The position numbers and the translations under genes were made by a program. This document shows, one piece after another, positions 33,072-42,459 of a stretch of DNA of 64,000 nt. The notes below the pieces were generated by a model that was given only the letters and a program-made list of their open reading frames with translations, was not told the origin of the DNA and ran no database searches. The stretch spans positions 248,001-312,000 of the forward strand of contig JAHBVX010000003.1 of the NCBI GenBank assembly GCA_019637295.1, read 5' to 3'. This DNA is from Polyangiaceae bacterium (lineage in GTDB: Bacteria; Myxococcota_A; Polyangia; Polyangiales; Polyangiaceae). Position 1 is the stretch's first letter. The number at the start of each line of letters is the position of its first letter.

Positions 33072-35482
33072 AGGTCGCCTCCGTCGTCGAGCACTTCCCG
33101 CAGCTCGTCGTTGAGGTTGCGTTCCTCCCGAGCTCGCTCGCGCTGCAGGTTGCGCACCCGATGGCGCTGGTTCTCCCGCACCTCCCAGGCCTCCTGCACG
33201 ATGCCCACGTCGGCGCGCAAGACGATGCTCTTGAGCCGATCGCGCACCAAACCGAAGTTCTTCATGGCGACCTCGCCGATCAGGATGCGCGCCTGCTGGT
33301 CCAACGTGTCGAGCTCGCCAGCGTTGCGCTCGATGGCGTCCACCTCGCGCTGTACGGCTTCCTTGAGCCCACGGCTGCGCTCTTCTGCCTCGCGCTCCAG
33401 TCGGCGCTTGGTCTCCTCGAGCGAGTCCTCCACCGTGTCCATCCGCTGCAGGATGGGCTGGATGCTGCGCGCGTAGCCGGCGGCGTCCGAGTTGTCCTGT
33501 CCCGACGCGACCAGCTGCACCTCTCGGGCGAACACCTGGCGGAAGCGCTGACGAGTTCGATCGTCCTCCACGAAGCGCTGGTCGCCGAAGCCGACCTGCA
33601 CTCGACCCATCTCCACCGCGTCCCGGTAGTCCCCGATACGCTTGCGATAGGTCTCGAGGTCTCGCTCGTTCGCGTCGATTTCGGTCTGGAAGCGCTGGCG
33701 GCTGGCGGGATCCGTCGTCACGCCGAACTGAGCGCCGTCCTTGAGCACCCGCTTGAGCCCGTTGACGATGGCCTGGATGCGGTCCGCCTCCAGCTCGAGT
33801 TGTTGGATCTTCTGGCTCACCCGGTTCCACTGGCGCTCGCCCGAGGCCTCGCGCCCCGCGAAGTCTCCCGCCGACACCGGGAGCTTCTTCATGCGCGCCA
33901 TCAGCGCGCGGCGCTCGGCACGCACCTTGCCGAGCTCGCCGCCGACGCTGCTGCTGGCCTCGTCATCCATCCCCTCGGCCAGGGTGCCGCGGGCCTGCCC
34001 GACGCGGTTGATCAGGCCCAGCGCCTGCTCCATCGACGCTTGCAGCTCCGGGAAGGCGCGGAAGCGCGTGGGAGCGCCGAGCACGGCGTTGAGCTTCAGC
34101 ACCAAGCGGCGCGAGCGCTTGATCAGGTCCCGTGACGCAGCCACGTCATCCATCACCGCGAAGGCACGGTCGTTCTCAGCCTCCTCGCGCGCCCACTGCA
34201 CCACCGAAGGCGACAGCGCCCCGTCGTCGGCGGCGGAGGACGTATCCACCACGCGATCGTAGTACACGGCGGGGTCGGTGACGTCCTTGAGGAACGTGTC
34301 CACTTGCTCCCGGATCGGGTCGAAGCGACTACGCACGGTGCGGTACAGGGCCAACGCCTTGTCGAACTGCCCGGAGCGCAACATGAGGTCGGCACGCAGC
34401 AGCGAGCCATCGGCCAAGCGCAGGCTATCGGGATCGGTGATGCTGAGCACCTCGAGGGCGCGCTGCGCCCGCTGGTAGTCCCCGAGCCGCACATAGACCC
34501 AGGCGAGCTCGTACAGCATCGTCGAAAACTCGGGGCTGGTCCGGTCGACGTGGCTGTAGGCCTCCGCGGCGTCCAGGAAGTTGTCGCTCTCGTAGAAGAG
34601 CCGGCCGATCGCCATCCACGCCAGGTCCACGACGTGGCGATGGGACGACGTCTCCGCCTTCATGCGCGTGACCTTGCGGAACTGCTCGATGGCGGCGGCG
34701 TAGCGGGCGCGACTGATGGTCTCGGCGGGGGCGGCGGCGGCCGCGAGCTCGGGTTGATCGAGCTTCTTGGCGTCGGCCTCGGAGATCTGCGGGGCTGCTT
34801 GCTTCACCAGCGCCACGCCGAGGAGGTACTGGGCCTGGTGGGCGTAAGCGGACCCGGTGGCAACACCGGCCGCAGCCGACTTCGCGCCTTCGTAGTCCTT
34901 GCGCGCGAACAGCAGCTTGCCCCGGGCATACTGCAGCGACCCGGAGGCGTCGGACGCGGGCAGCTGGTTCAGCTTGGCAAACACCTCGTCGAGCTTGTCC
35001 AGCGAGTCCGTGCGCAGGGCCACGTCCACGAGGCGGCTGATGGAGCGCCCGGCGTACTGGGAGTACGGAGACTGACCACCCTTGTCGACCAACTCGGAGT
35101 AGTGACGACGCGCGGAGAAGTGCTGCTTGGAGTCGAAGTAGCTCTCCGCCAGGTAGAACAGGGCGTCCGCGTGGGACGCCGCGTCCGCCTTACCCTGGCG
35201 ATGCAGCTCCACCACTTGAGAGAACACGTCGATCGCCCGCGGGTAGTCCTTGTTGCGGTAGAGGATATCGCCTGCGGCGATGCGCTGCGGCGGCGTCAGT
35301 AGCTGCCGCGCAGCCCGCTTCGCCGCGCTCTGCACGTTGGGCAGATCCCGCTCCACGTTCTGAACCGAGAGCTGCGCGCGATTGCGGGCCTCGCTGGCGC
35401 TCAGCGCCTCTGCCCCCGAGCTGAAGGTGAGGCAGAGCGCGGTGAGCGCGAGCGCCCCGAGGCGGGGCACACGAACGACCAT
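33068..35482 (-). CDS. Periplasmic TPR/coiled-coil protein, GltC-like
   Basis: 804 aa from ATG 35482 with GGAGG 6 nt upstream. Signal peptide to about residue 27 (SGAEALS), then TPR-like repeats (about 65-450, for example AAGDILYRNKDYPRAIDVFSQ), then a long helical, highly charged C-terminal third (about 500-800) that should form coiled coil. M. xanthus GltC is a periplasmic TPR protein of the gliding complex. The overlap with the genes on both sides (ATGA twice) indicates tight co-translation with the coiled-coil protein and the GltD-like protein. Confidence 0.87.
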   Translation of the reverse strand: MVVRVPRLGALALTALCLTFSSGAEALSASEARNRAQLSVQNVERDLPNVQSAAKRAARQLLTPPQRIAAGDILYRNKDYPRAIDVFSQVVELHRQGKADAASHADALFYLAESYFDSKQHFSARRHYSELVDKGGQSPYSQYAGRSISRLVDVALRTDSLDKLDEVFAKLNQLPASDASGSLQYARGKLLFARKDYEGAKSAAAGVATGSAYAHQAQYLLGVALVKQAAPQISEADAKKLDQPELAAAAAPAETISRARYAAAIEQFRKVTRMKAETSSHRHVVDLAWMAIGRLFYESDNFLDAAEAYSHVDRTSPEFSTMLYELAWVYVRLGDYQRAQRALEVLSITDPDSLRLADGSLLRADLMLRSGQFDKALALYRTVRSRFDPIREQVDTFLKDVTDPAVYYDRVVDTSSAADDGALSPSVVQWAREEAENDRAFAVMDDVAASRDLIKRSRRLVLKLNAVLGAPTRFRAFPELQASMEQALGLINRVGQARGTLAEGMDDEASSSVGGELGKVRAERRALMARMKKLPVSAGDFAGREASGERQWNRVSQKIQQLELEADRIQAIVNGLKRVLKDGAQFGVTTDPASRQRFQTEIDANERDLETYRKRIGDYRDAVEMGRVQVGFGDQRFVEDDRTRQRFRQVFAREVQLVASGQDNSDAAGYARSIQPILQRMDTVEDSLEETKRRLEREAEERSRGLKEAVQREVDAIERNAGELDTLDQQARILIGEVAMKNFGLVRDRLKSIVLRADVGIVQEAWEVRENQRHRVRNLQRERAREERNLNDELREVLDDGGDL

Positions 35483-36321
35483 CACTTGCCTCCCGTGCCG
35501 ACCGAGAAGGAGCCGCCTAGCCCGCCCTTGGAGCTGCTCGCGGGGCCGCTCGCCGGCGCCGCGGACGACGGTCCGCTGCCCGAACGAACCTTCTCCACGT
35601 AGCGAATCGCCGGGCGCTGCTCGACGGGCGTGGTGACGCCGCCCTTCTCCCAAGCGATGGCCTCGAGCTCGATGGTCTTGCCCTCGGTGACAGTGAACGA
35701 GTGGCTCGACTTGACCTCGAAGCGGTAGCCCCGAAGGTACGAGAATACGCCGTAGCCGTGGCCGCGCAGCTGCAAGAGCACCTGCAGCGTGTGATCCCCG
35801 GGCGGCACCGAGCCGCTGTACACCGGGATCTTCTTCTGGTTGGCGAGCGCGCCGGTGTCGTCCTGCTTGTTGTACTGGACCGCGCCGTCGAGCACGAACA
35901 GCGCCCGCGTGAGCTGGAAGATGTTGCTCATGTCGTTGGTGAAGGCGATCTCGGCGCGAGCACCGCCCACGCCCCCGGACAGGATGGTCTCGCTGAGCAG
36001 GCTCAGCCGGGTGTGGCTGCGGCGGATCTGTTCCTTCAGCTCGTCCACGCGTTGTTCGAGCTCGCGGAGTCGCACCTGATAGGTCGCTCCATCCATCCCG
36101 GCGGAGCTCGGCGGCTTGGCCGCGGGCGGCGGGGTCGCGGTATCCGGGGAGGCGGTCGTGTCGGCTGCAGCCGCCGGCTTGTCGGCTGCCGGCTTGTCGG
36201 CCGCCGGCTTGTCGGCCGCCGGCTTGTCGGCCGCCGGCTTGTCGGCTTGCGCCCATGCCGATGTAGTTCCGAGCGTGAGCAAGCCCGCGGCGATCCATCC
36301 AGTCATCCAGCGCTGCATCAT
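35482..36321 (-). CDS. Secreted coiled-coil protein at the head of the glt-like operon
   Basis: 279 aa; start is the first of two adjacent ATGs at 36321. Signal peptide (to WAQA), then a repeated Ala-Asp-Lys-Pro-Ala linker, a coiled coil (about 80-115, VRLRELEQRVDELKEQIRR), and a strand-rich domain (about 120-240) ending in a Gly/Ser tail. Such proteins are sometimes misnamed dihydrolipoamide acetyltransferase because of their Ala/Pro linkers; no lipoyl domain is present. It is the first gene of the operon, and its 5' gap is shared with the divergent sigma factor gene. Confidence 0.78.
   Translation of the reverse strand: MMQRWMTGWIAAGLLTLGTTSAWAQADKPAADKPAADKPAADKPAADKPAAAADTTASPDTATPPPAAKPPSSAGMDGATYQVRLRELEQRVDELKEQIRRSHTRLSLLSETILSGGVGGARAEIAFTNDMSNIFQLTRALFVLDGAVQYNKQDDTGALANQKKIPVYSGSVPPGDHTLQVLLQLRGHGYGVFSYLRGYRFEVKSSHSFTVTEGKTIELEAIAWEKGGVTTPVEQRPAIRYVEKVRSGSGPSSAAPASGPASSSKGGLGGSFSVGTGGK
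36170..36245. repeat. 15-bp tandem repeat, about five copies, in the first gene of the glt-like operon
   Basis: About five copies of a 15-bp unit encode a repeated Ala-Asp-Lys-Pro-Ala linker just after the signal peptide. The last three copies are identical at the DNA level; the first differs at one or two bases. Confidence 0.88.
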
Positions 36322-36640
36322 TGTCCCTCTCGGTGATCCGTAAGACGAGGCGGAGAGCCTAAGCTGCACCCCGCCGGGGCGTTAGGACTTCCTTATGTGC
36401 GGAATCCGATGGGGCTGCAATGCCCTTTCCGGCGGCCGGCCCCCGGGCCCGGAAACCCGGTACCCGAAATTGCGCTCGTGACCGGCGGCCGGCGCTTCGG
36501 TAGATCGGAGACAGTGCTGGGACGTCGAACCCCTCGGAAACGCTCATGGACCCCCGCGCGGGGCAATCCTTGGGTCGGATCCCGCCTCGCCGACCTCGGT
36601 CGGCTCTCTCTCTCCCTCACGCGGGGCGGGAGCTGAGTCG
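36322..36640. other. 319-bp divergent intergenic region (glt-like operon / ECF sigma factor)
   Basis: No gene seen. It must hold the promoters for both the glt-like operon and the sigma factor gene. Two GGAAAC hexamers (about 36449 and 36536) resemble the -35 element of ECF-dependent promoters, but the matching -10 regions are not convincing. GC-rich short palindromes around 36431-36470 have no clear pairing function. Confidence 0.5.
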
Positions 36641-37258
36641 ATGGGGGTTGCCCGCGGTGAAGCCACCGACGAGATGCTGATGGTTCGCTACCAGCGCGGT
36701 GACGCACAGGCGTTCGGCGCGCTGGTCAGCCGCTACAAGACCCCGATCTACAACTTCGTGATGAGACACGTGAGGCAACCCGAGACGGCCGAGGACCTGA
36801 CGCAGGAGGTGTTCCTGCGGGTGGTGCAGAACGCGGCAGAGTTCAAGCACGAGGCTCGCTTCTCGACGTGGCTGTACACCATCGCTCGCAACCTCAGCGT
36901 GGACCAACTGCGCAAGGCCAGTCACCGTCGACACCCCTCGCTCGATCAGCCCGTGGGGAACTCGCCGGACGCGCGCACCCTGAGCGACTCGGTGGCGGAC
37001 GGTCATCCGACGGCCAGCGCTGAGCGCACCGCGGCGAGCAACCAGATGGCCAGCTGTATCGTCAACGCCGTCGACGCGCTTCCGGACGATCAACGGGAGG
37101 TGTTCCTGCTCAGAGAGATCGCCAACCTTCCGTTCAAGGAGATCGCCGACATCGTCGGTGTCGGAGAGAACACCGTGAAGAGCCGCATGCGCTATGCGCT
37201 CGAGAGACTGAAGGCCGCCCTCGCCGAGTTCGAGGACTACGCGCGGGCGCTGCGCTGA
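36641..37258 (+). CDS. ECF-type RNA polymerase sigma factor
   Basis: 205 aa. Region 2 has the usual RFSTWLYTIARNLSVDQLRK core, and region 4 has LPDDQREVFLLREIANLPFKEIADIVGVGENTVKSRMRYA with the helix-turn-helix. Region 3 is absent, as in group 4 (ECF) sigma factors. The next gene encodes a zinc anti-sigma factor 10 bp downstream, so this sigma factor is probably held inactive until an envelope or redox signal is received. The divergent glt-like operon is a reasonable but unproven target. Confidence 0.95.
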   Translation: MGVARGEATDEMLMVRYQRGDAQAFGALVSRYKTPIYNFVMRHVRQPETAEDLTQEVFLRVVQNAAEFKHEARFSTWLYTIARNLSVDQLRKASHRRHPSLDQPVGNSPDARTLSDSVADGHPTASAERTAASNQMASCIVNAVDALPDDQREVFLLREIANLPFKEIADIVGVGENTVKSRMRYALERLKAALAEFEDYARALR

Positions 37259-37268
37259 GGAACGCGAC

Positions 37269-38342
37269 TTGGACTGCGAACGATTCGACCGTGTGGTACT
37301 CGACCTGCTCTACGACGAGCTGGACGATCTCACGCGCGCCGCGGCCAAGCGTCACATCGACCACTGCGCGCGTTGCCGCGACGTCCACACGGAGCTCCGA
37401 GCCACGCGTTCCGTGGGCATTTTGCCGCTGATCGAGCCGCCCGCAGACCTCGAGGCTCGCATCATCGAGGCGGAGAGACGCGCCCACGCCAGGCTACCCC
37501 TGCGCCAGCGGTTCGGCCGCGGCGTGAGCATCTTGGCGGGATACGCCATGCGACCTCAGTTGACGATGGCGGCGCTGCTCTTGCTCATGATTGGCAGCAG
37601 CTTGCTCTTCTTGCGCGTCAAGCCCGGAGAGCGCGAGTCGATGAGCGTCACTGAGCGCGGTGTACCCGAAGCCGAAGGTGAGTCCGTGACGGTGCTGATA
37701 CCGACGGCTCCCGCGCCAGCGCCCTTCGCCGCAGCGGAGGAGGCTCACGGTGCTCGACGCGAGAAGAAGGAGAGCGACCCCGAAGCGCTCGCCGCCGCAC
37801 CCGAAGCGAAGCTCGCTGACGAGAACCCGAGTGCGACCGCAGCGCCCAGCGAGGGCGCTGCGGAAGTCTCGCAGTACGACCGCGCGATGGCCGCCTACCG
37901 CGACAGTCGCTACAAGGATGCCATCGCGGACTTCGACGCAGTGGCTACCAGCACCGACGCGAACGCCGCGTCGGCCGCGCTGTTCTCGGCGCAAGCGGTG
38001 CGCAAGCACAGCGGCTGCAGCCAGGCCGCGCCGCGTTTCGAGGCAGTGAGCTCTCGCTACCGAGGTAGCGGCGTGGGCCACGAAGCCACCTGGCAAGGCG
38101 CAGACTGCTACCGCGCTCTGGGTCGGCTGGACGACGCGCGTCGCAGCTACAACGCCCTGCTCGGCGTCGCTGGCTACGGCGAGCGCGCGCAGACCGCGCT
38201 CGCGTCGCTCGAGATTGCGCCCGAACCTCAGGCCGCTCGCGCCGCCAAGGCCGCGGCGGCTCCGCCGCCGGCGGGACCGACGGCGACGGCGAAGGCACAG
38301 CCCGCCGCGAAGCCGACCGCAACGGCTCCGCCCAGCCAGTAG
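37269..38342 (+). CDS. Zinc-binding anti-sigma factor with a periplasmic TPR-like domain
   Basis: 357 aa. It starts at a TTG codon (37269) with GAGG about 8 nt upstream. The N-terminal ZAS-type zinc site is Cys3, His29, Cys33 and Cys36 (HxxxCxxC). One transmembrane helix lies at about 95-115 (AALLLLMIGSSLLFL). A low-complexity Ala/Glu/Pro stretch follows, then a TPR-like helical domain (about 195-325) with several Cys, then a Pro/Ala/Thr tail. The TPR part is unusual for an anti-sigma factor and probably senses a partner in the periplasm. Confidence 0.9.
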   Translation: MDCERFDRVVLDLLYDELDDLTRAAAKRHIDHCARCRDVHTELRATRSVGILPLIEPPADLEARIIEAERRAHARLPLRQRFGRGVSILAGYAMRPQLTMAALLLLMIGSSLLFLRVKPGERESMSVTERGVPEAEGESVTVLIPTAPAPAPFAAAEEAHGARREKKESDPEALAAAPEAKLADENPSATAAPSEGAAEVSQYDRAMAAYRDSRYKDAIADFDAVATSTDANAASAALFSAQAVRKHSGCSQAAPRFEAVSSRYRGSGVGHEATWQGADCYRALGRLDDARRSYNALLGVAGYGERAQTALASLEIAPEPQAARAAKAAAAPPPAGPTATAKAQPAAKPTATAPPSQ

Positions 38343-38362
38343 AGGCATCCCCCGGAGCCGGG

Positions 38363-38752
38363 TCAGTTCTTGGCAGCGTCGCGCACGTAGGCGATGGTGC
38401 GGATGGACTCGACGATGCGCTCGCGGTCGCCCCGCGCCAGGTCGATGAAGCGCACGCCCATGCCCGGGTTGATGTTCTCCGCCAGCAGCTTGACCGGGTT
38501 GACCCACTGCACCACACCGCTGAGCACGAAAGGTTCGATCGCGCTCGGGGGCGCGAAACGCAGCGTCAGGTGCGTCCCCACACCCAGCGGCTCCCGAGTG
38601 CTGACGAAGATGCCGAGCTCGGAGATGTTGGTGATGGACGCATAGAGGAAGGTGTCATCCGTCTCGCAGTCGACGGACCACACGACGTCGACCCGATCCG
38701 CCGCCCGGCGCTCGGAACCTCTCTCGTCGTGTCCGTCCCGGTCGTCCACCAC
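38363..38752 (-). CDS. PilZ domain protein
   Basis: 129 aa with a single PilZ domain: an ERRAADR arginine motif near residue 14-20, and NISELGIFV where the DxSxxG motif stands in canonical PilZ. The first motif position is Asn rather than Asp, so c-di-GMP affinity may differ. This short form matches the myxobacterial TIGR02266-type PilZ-like family. The gene is convergent with the anti-sigma gene. Confidence 0.87.
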   Translation of the reverse strand: MVDDRDGHDERGSERRAADRVDVVWSVDCETDDTFLYASITNISELGIFVSTREPLGVGTHLTLRFAPPSAIEPFVLSGVVQWVNPVKLLAENINPGMGVRFIDLARGDRERIVESIRTIAYVRDAAKN

Positions 38753-38839
38753 CGCGAGGCGTACCCTCGAATGACCGAGCTGTCACGAGAGATTCAGGGC
38801 CGGCCGCGGGAGCCGGAGCGGCGCTGCGCCGGCAGCCGC

Positions 38840-41344
38840 TCAGCGCACCGTCAGGCGCCCCGCTTCGACGCGATCTTCGTGGTGGCGCCCGCGCTTGACC
38901 TCGAGCCGACGATTGCCGATATACAGGCCGAAATACACGGTGTAATCGCCGGGTGTGAAGTTCGGCTCGAGGGTGAAGCCGTGGATGTCTTGGATGAAGT
39001 CGCCTACGCGCCAGAGGTGCAGCGGGTAGCGGCCCTCGAGGGTCTTGTGATCGCCGTTGAAGCGCCGCTGAAAGCCGTCGATGTGAATGAACGTCTCCCA
39101 GTTGCCGCTGATGGGGGCCTTCACCGCGTAGTAGATGCGAAAGTCGTAGGGGCGACCGGGCACGACCTGAGCCACGGGAGCCCCGTCCCGGTCCGTCACG
39201 TCCCAGCCGATCACGTCGAGCTGACCGCCGAGGTCGTGCTCGAGGGGTCGGGTCGGCGTGGGGCGCGCGCTCAGGATCCAATCCGCGAAGGGATTGGCGT
39301 TCTTCTCGCCGCTGGCCAGGAGGCTCGAGACCAAGAGGATTTCGCTCGACCGCGCGTCGAGCACGGGCAGATTCTCCGCCGGTTGCTTGCGCGCGCGGTA
39401 GGAGCTGTTCAGCTGAGCCAGGTCGCTGGCCCGCGTGACCAGCCAACGACGATCACTGCCCTCCATCAACCACTCGAACGCCTGACCGGCGTTCGAGAAG
39501 CTCGGTGCGTCCCGCCCGGCGTAGTAGCTGGCGCTGCCGGCGCCGACGCCGAGGATACCCAGGCGCTCCCCGGGTTTGCTCAGCGACTGATACGCGTCGA
39601 ACACCTCCTTGGGGGAGATCTGCGACGCGAGCGCCGGGTAGTAGTGCAAGCTCATGACGCCCGCGAAGCACACCGCGCAGGCGAGGGAAAGTCGTGCACG
39701 GCTCACCGGGACACGGTCGAGCACCCGCTGAACGACGGCGCGACCGATCATCGCGAGAGGAGGCAACGCCAACACGACCAGCGGGAACAGCAGGTAGCCG
39801 TAGCTGGCCACCTGTTTGGCCACGGGGCTCATGTTGGCGAACTGCTTCCAGTGGAAGTACTTGCTCGAGAGGAAGGCCAAGAGCGCGTAGCCCACGAGCG
39901 CCGCCTGCGTGACCAGGAGCGCGAACCATAGGTTGCCTCCCAGCTCCGTGCGCAGCGTCTTCAGGTAGCGCTTGGCCTCGTCGAAGCCCGCGCGGATAGA
40001 GCCGTCTGCACGCTCCAGCCACGTCAAGAAGAACGCGCCGCTGAACAGCACGGCGCCGTACTTGACGATGCGCGTGCCTTCCTCCTTGAAGCTCTCGGGG
40101 AAGCGCGCCCCCTCGACGGCGAAGGCGGACAGCCCCTTCTCTGGAAAGTTCTTGAAGTCCGTATAGAAGAGGATGGCAAAGGCGGCGACACCCATGGCCA
40201 CGGCGCGCGACGGCGGTGCGCCGCGATCGTAGTCGCGGAACACCACGCCGATCATCCCGGCCAGCAGCGCCACGCCCGCGAACGGCAAGAGTCCGACGTG
40301 TGGCGCGAGCCAACCCTGCACGCCGTACGCGCAGGCGGCGACCAGCACCAGCACGGCGCGCAGCGCGATCTGGCGCCGGAGCTCGTCGCCGCTGCTGTCT
40401 GGCGGCGCGCGCAGGAGCCGGCCGATGGCGAACGGCAGCACCGCGCTCCAGGGGAAGAGCCCATGCCCCAGATAGTGGATCACCGCTTCGAAGGTGGGCA
40501 GCTGACGGGGCGGCGCCCAGAGGGCACCCAAGGCACCGAAGAACTTGGTCGGCTCGGCCTGCGCGTAGCCGAGCGCGCGCAGGGTGACCCAGATCCAGAT
40601 CGCGCCGGAGGCCAGCGACACGACACCGATCGCCGCGCCCAGACGGTCCCGCGGAGCGAGCCCGCGCGTGACGAGCCAGGCGAGCCCGACACCCAGGGTC
40701 GGCACCGCGACGCCGATGGCCGCTCCGCGGCTGAAGTAACCCGCGGCCAGCCCCAGCACCCCGAGGAGCCCAATCGAGAGGCGCTTCGGGGCGGACAGCC
40801 GGTCGTCGAAGGTGGCGAGCCCGAGGCCAGCCACCGCGACCATGAGCGAGCTCATGGTCACGATGTCACCCAGGATGGTGCGGGCGTGCAGGAAGTACAG
40901 CGGCATGGTGGCCAGCGCCAGCGCGGCGAAAGCGCCCGCGACGCGGTCGGCCAGCCGAGAGACGAGCGCGAACAGCGCCAGCACCCCGAGGGTTCCCCAC
41001 AATGCGAGCGGCAACCGGCCCGCCCACTCGTGCAAGCCGAATAGCCGGAAGCCCACGGCCACCGAGGTGAACGGCAGCTGTCCCCGCCCGAGCTCGCCGA
41101 CCGTAGGCATCTCGTTGACGCCGTCCTCGACGGCCAGCCCCTGTCCTCCGAGCAGCGTGAGCGCGATGCGGCGGGCGAGATCGGCGACGCCGAGCTCGTG
41201 CGGATCCCAGATGCCGCTCTTGCGGATGGGGCCGAACAGGCTCGCGACGGTGACGAGCGCTGCGAGCCAGGGCCAGCCGCCGCCGAGCCGGGAGCCTACC
41301 CCCGCCGGGGTCGCAGGCGAAGGATTCCGTGTCTCGTCAGCCAT
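38840..41344 (-). CDS. Large GT-C glycosyltransferase (family 39-like)
   Basis: 834 aa from ATG 41344, with about a dozen hydrophobic segments in the first two thirds. The first extracytoplasmic loop contains WDPHELGVADLARR, where Asp and Glu are the likely metal/base pair as in ArnT and PMT enzymes. The C-terminal domain (about 620-834) is soluble and strand-rich, probably periplasmic, with LEGRYPLHLWRVGDFIQD. The acceptor is unknown; a lipid or protein glycosylation role is inferred. Confidence 0.83.
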   Translation of the reverse strand: MADETRNPSPATPAGVGSRLGGGWPWLAALVTVASLFGPIRKSGIWDPHELGVADLARRIALTLLGGQGLAVEDGVNEMPTVGELGRGQLPFTSVAVGFRLFGLHEWAGRLPLALWGTLGVLALFALVSRLADRVAGAFAALALATMPLYFLHARTILGDIVTMSSLMVAVAGLGLATFDDRLSAPKRLSIGLLGVLGLAAGYFSRGAAIGVAVPTLGVGLAWLVTRGLAPRDRLGAAIGVVSLASGAIWIWVTLRALGYAQAEPTKFFGALGALWAPPRQLPTFEAVIHYLGHGLFPWSAVLPFAIGRLLRAPPDSSGDELRRQIALRAVLVLVAACAYGVQGWLAPHVGLLPFAGVALLAGMIGVVFRDYDRGAPPSRAVAMGVAAFAILFYTDFKNFPEKGLSAFAVEGARFPESFKEEGTRIVKYGAVLFSGAFFLTWLERADGSIRAGFDEAKRYLKTLRTELGGNLWFALLVTQAALVGYALLAFLSSKYFHWKQFANMSPVAKQVASYGYLLFPLVVLALPPLAMIGRAVVQRVLDRVPVSRARLSLACAVCFAGVMSLHYYPALASQISPKEVFDAYQSLSKPGERLGILGVGAGSASYYAGRDAPSFSNAGQAFEWLMEGSDRRWLVTRASDLAQLNSSYRARKQPAENLPVLDARSSEILLVSSLLASGEKNANPFADWILSARPTPTRPLEHDLGGQLDVIGWDVTDRDGAPVAQVVPGRPYDFRIYYAVKAPISGNWETFIHIDGFQRRFNGDHKTLEGRYPLHLWRVGDFIQDIHGFTLEPNFTPGDYTVYFGLYIGNRRLEVKRGRHHEDRVEAGRLTVR

Positions 41345-41490
41345 GGACGCGGCACGGTTAGAACATCGCCGGCCGCTCGACAAGGTCCGAGGGCCGAGCT
41401 ACCGCGCTTCCCCCGGGGTGTGAGCAGGCCGCCCGCGGGGCGATTGTCCGGCAATCGGGCGCGCCGCGCGCTATGGTCCGCGGCCCCTCG

Positions 41491-42459
41491 ATGCGCTTCG
41501 GTACCGTCGCCCTCGTAGGTCGCTCGAACGTCGGCAAGAGCACCTTCCTGAACGCCGCGCTCGGCGAGCGTCTGGCGATCGTCTCGTCGCTGCCGCAGAC
41601 CACGCGCGACTCACTGCTCGGGGTAGCCCACCGGCCCGACGCGCAGATTGCGTTCATCGACACCCCGGGCTTGCATCGCCCGCGCTCCGAGCTCGGGCGG
41701 CGCATGAACGCTGCGGCGGTCGACGCGGCGCGCAGCGCGGACGTCGTGCTGATGATGACCGACGTGCCCGGTGGGGAGTCCACGGCGGAGGCCATCGAGC
41801 GGGACCGACCGGTCTTGGCGCTGCTGCCAGAAGGGCGGCCCGTGCTGCTGGTGGTCAACAAGGTCGACCTCTTGAAGGACAAGTCCCGGCTGCTACCGCT
41901 GCTCGACGCCTACGGCGCACAGCACCCCTTCGCGGAGCTCTTGCCAGTGAGCGTGCGCAACGCGGACGGCGTGGACCGGGTGCTCGCCGCCATCGCCTGC
42001 AGGCTGCCCGAGGGCAGCGCAGGCTACGACGCGGACACCCTGACCAATCGACCCACCACGTTCTTCGTCCGCGAGTACGTGCGCGAGCAGATCCTGCAGT
42101 CCGCTCGCCGAGAGGTCCCCCACTCGGTCGCCGTGAGCGTGGACGCGGTAGACGAGGGCCCGCGCGTCCTGGTCGTCAAGGCCACCATCCACGTCGAGAA
42201 GGAGGGGCAGCTCCGTATCCTGGTGGGCAAGGGTGGCGAGCAGATCAAACGCATCGGCACCGGCGCGCGCCTTCGCTTGGAGGAGTTGCTCGGTCGCCAG
42301 GTTCACCTGGAGCTGTTCGTACGCATCAGCGCGCGCTGGAAGGACGTCCCGCGCCAGCTCGCGGAGCTGGGCTACGACACGCCGGCGAGCGCCGACATCG
42401 ATCGTCATTTCGCCGAGGCGCCGGGTCCGCGCCGGACCAGCAAGGCCCGCAAGAAATGA
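41491..42459 (+). CDS. era: Ribosome-assembly GTPase Era
   Basis: 322 aa from ATG 41491. GTPase domain with G1 GRSNVGKST (residues 10-18; the usual Pro is Ser), G3 DTPG, G4 NKVD, then a C-terminal KH domain with ILVGKGGEQIKRIG that binds the 3' end of 16S rRNA. The ATG is preferred over an upstream in-frame start at 41473, which adds only six residues. The stop overlaps the der start (ATGA), an era-der pairing. Confidence 0.96.
   Translation: MRFGTVALVGRSNVGKSTFLNAALGERLAIVSSLPQTTRDSLLGVAHRPDAQIAFIDTPGLHRPRSELGRRMNAAAVDAARSADVVLMMTDVPGGESTAEAIERDRPVLALLPEGRPVLLVVNKVDLLKDKSRLLPLLDAYGAQHPFAELLPVSVRNADGVDRVLAAIACRLPEGSAGYDADTLTNRPTTFFVREYVREQILQSARREVPHSVAVSVDAVDEGPRVLVVKATIHVEKEGQLRILVGKGGEQIKRIGTGARLRLEELLGRQVHLELFVRISARWKDVPRQLAELGYDTPASADIDRHFAEAPGPRRTSKARKK

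Noticed and set aside
36449-36545. GGAAAC hexamers as ECF promoter -35 elements in the sigma/glt gap
   Set aside because: The -10 counterpart at the right distance is not convincing for either one; both kept only as a remark in the intergenic entry.
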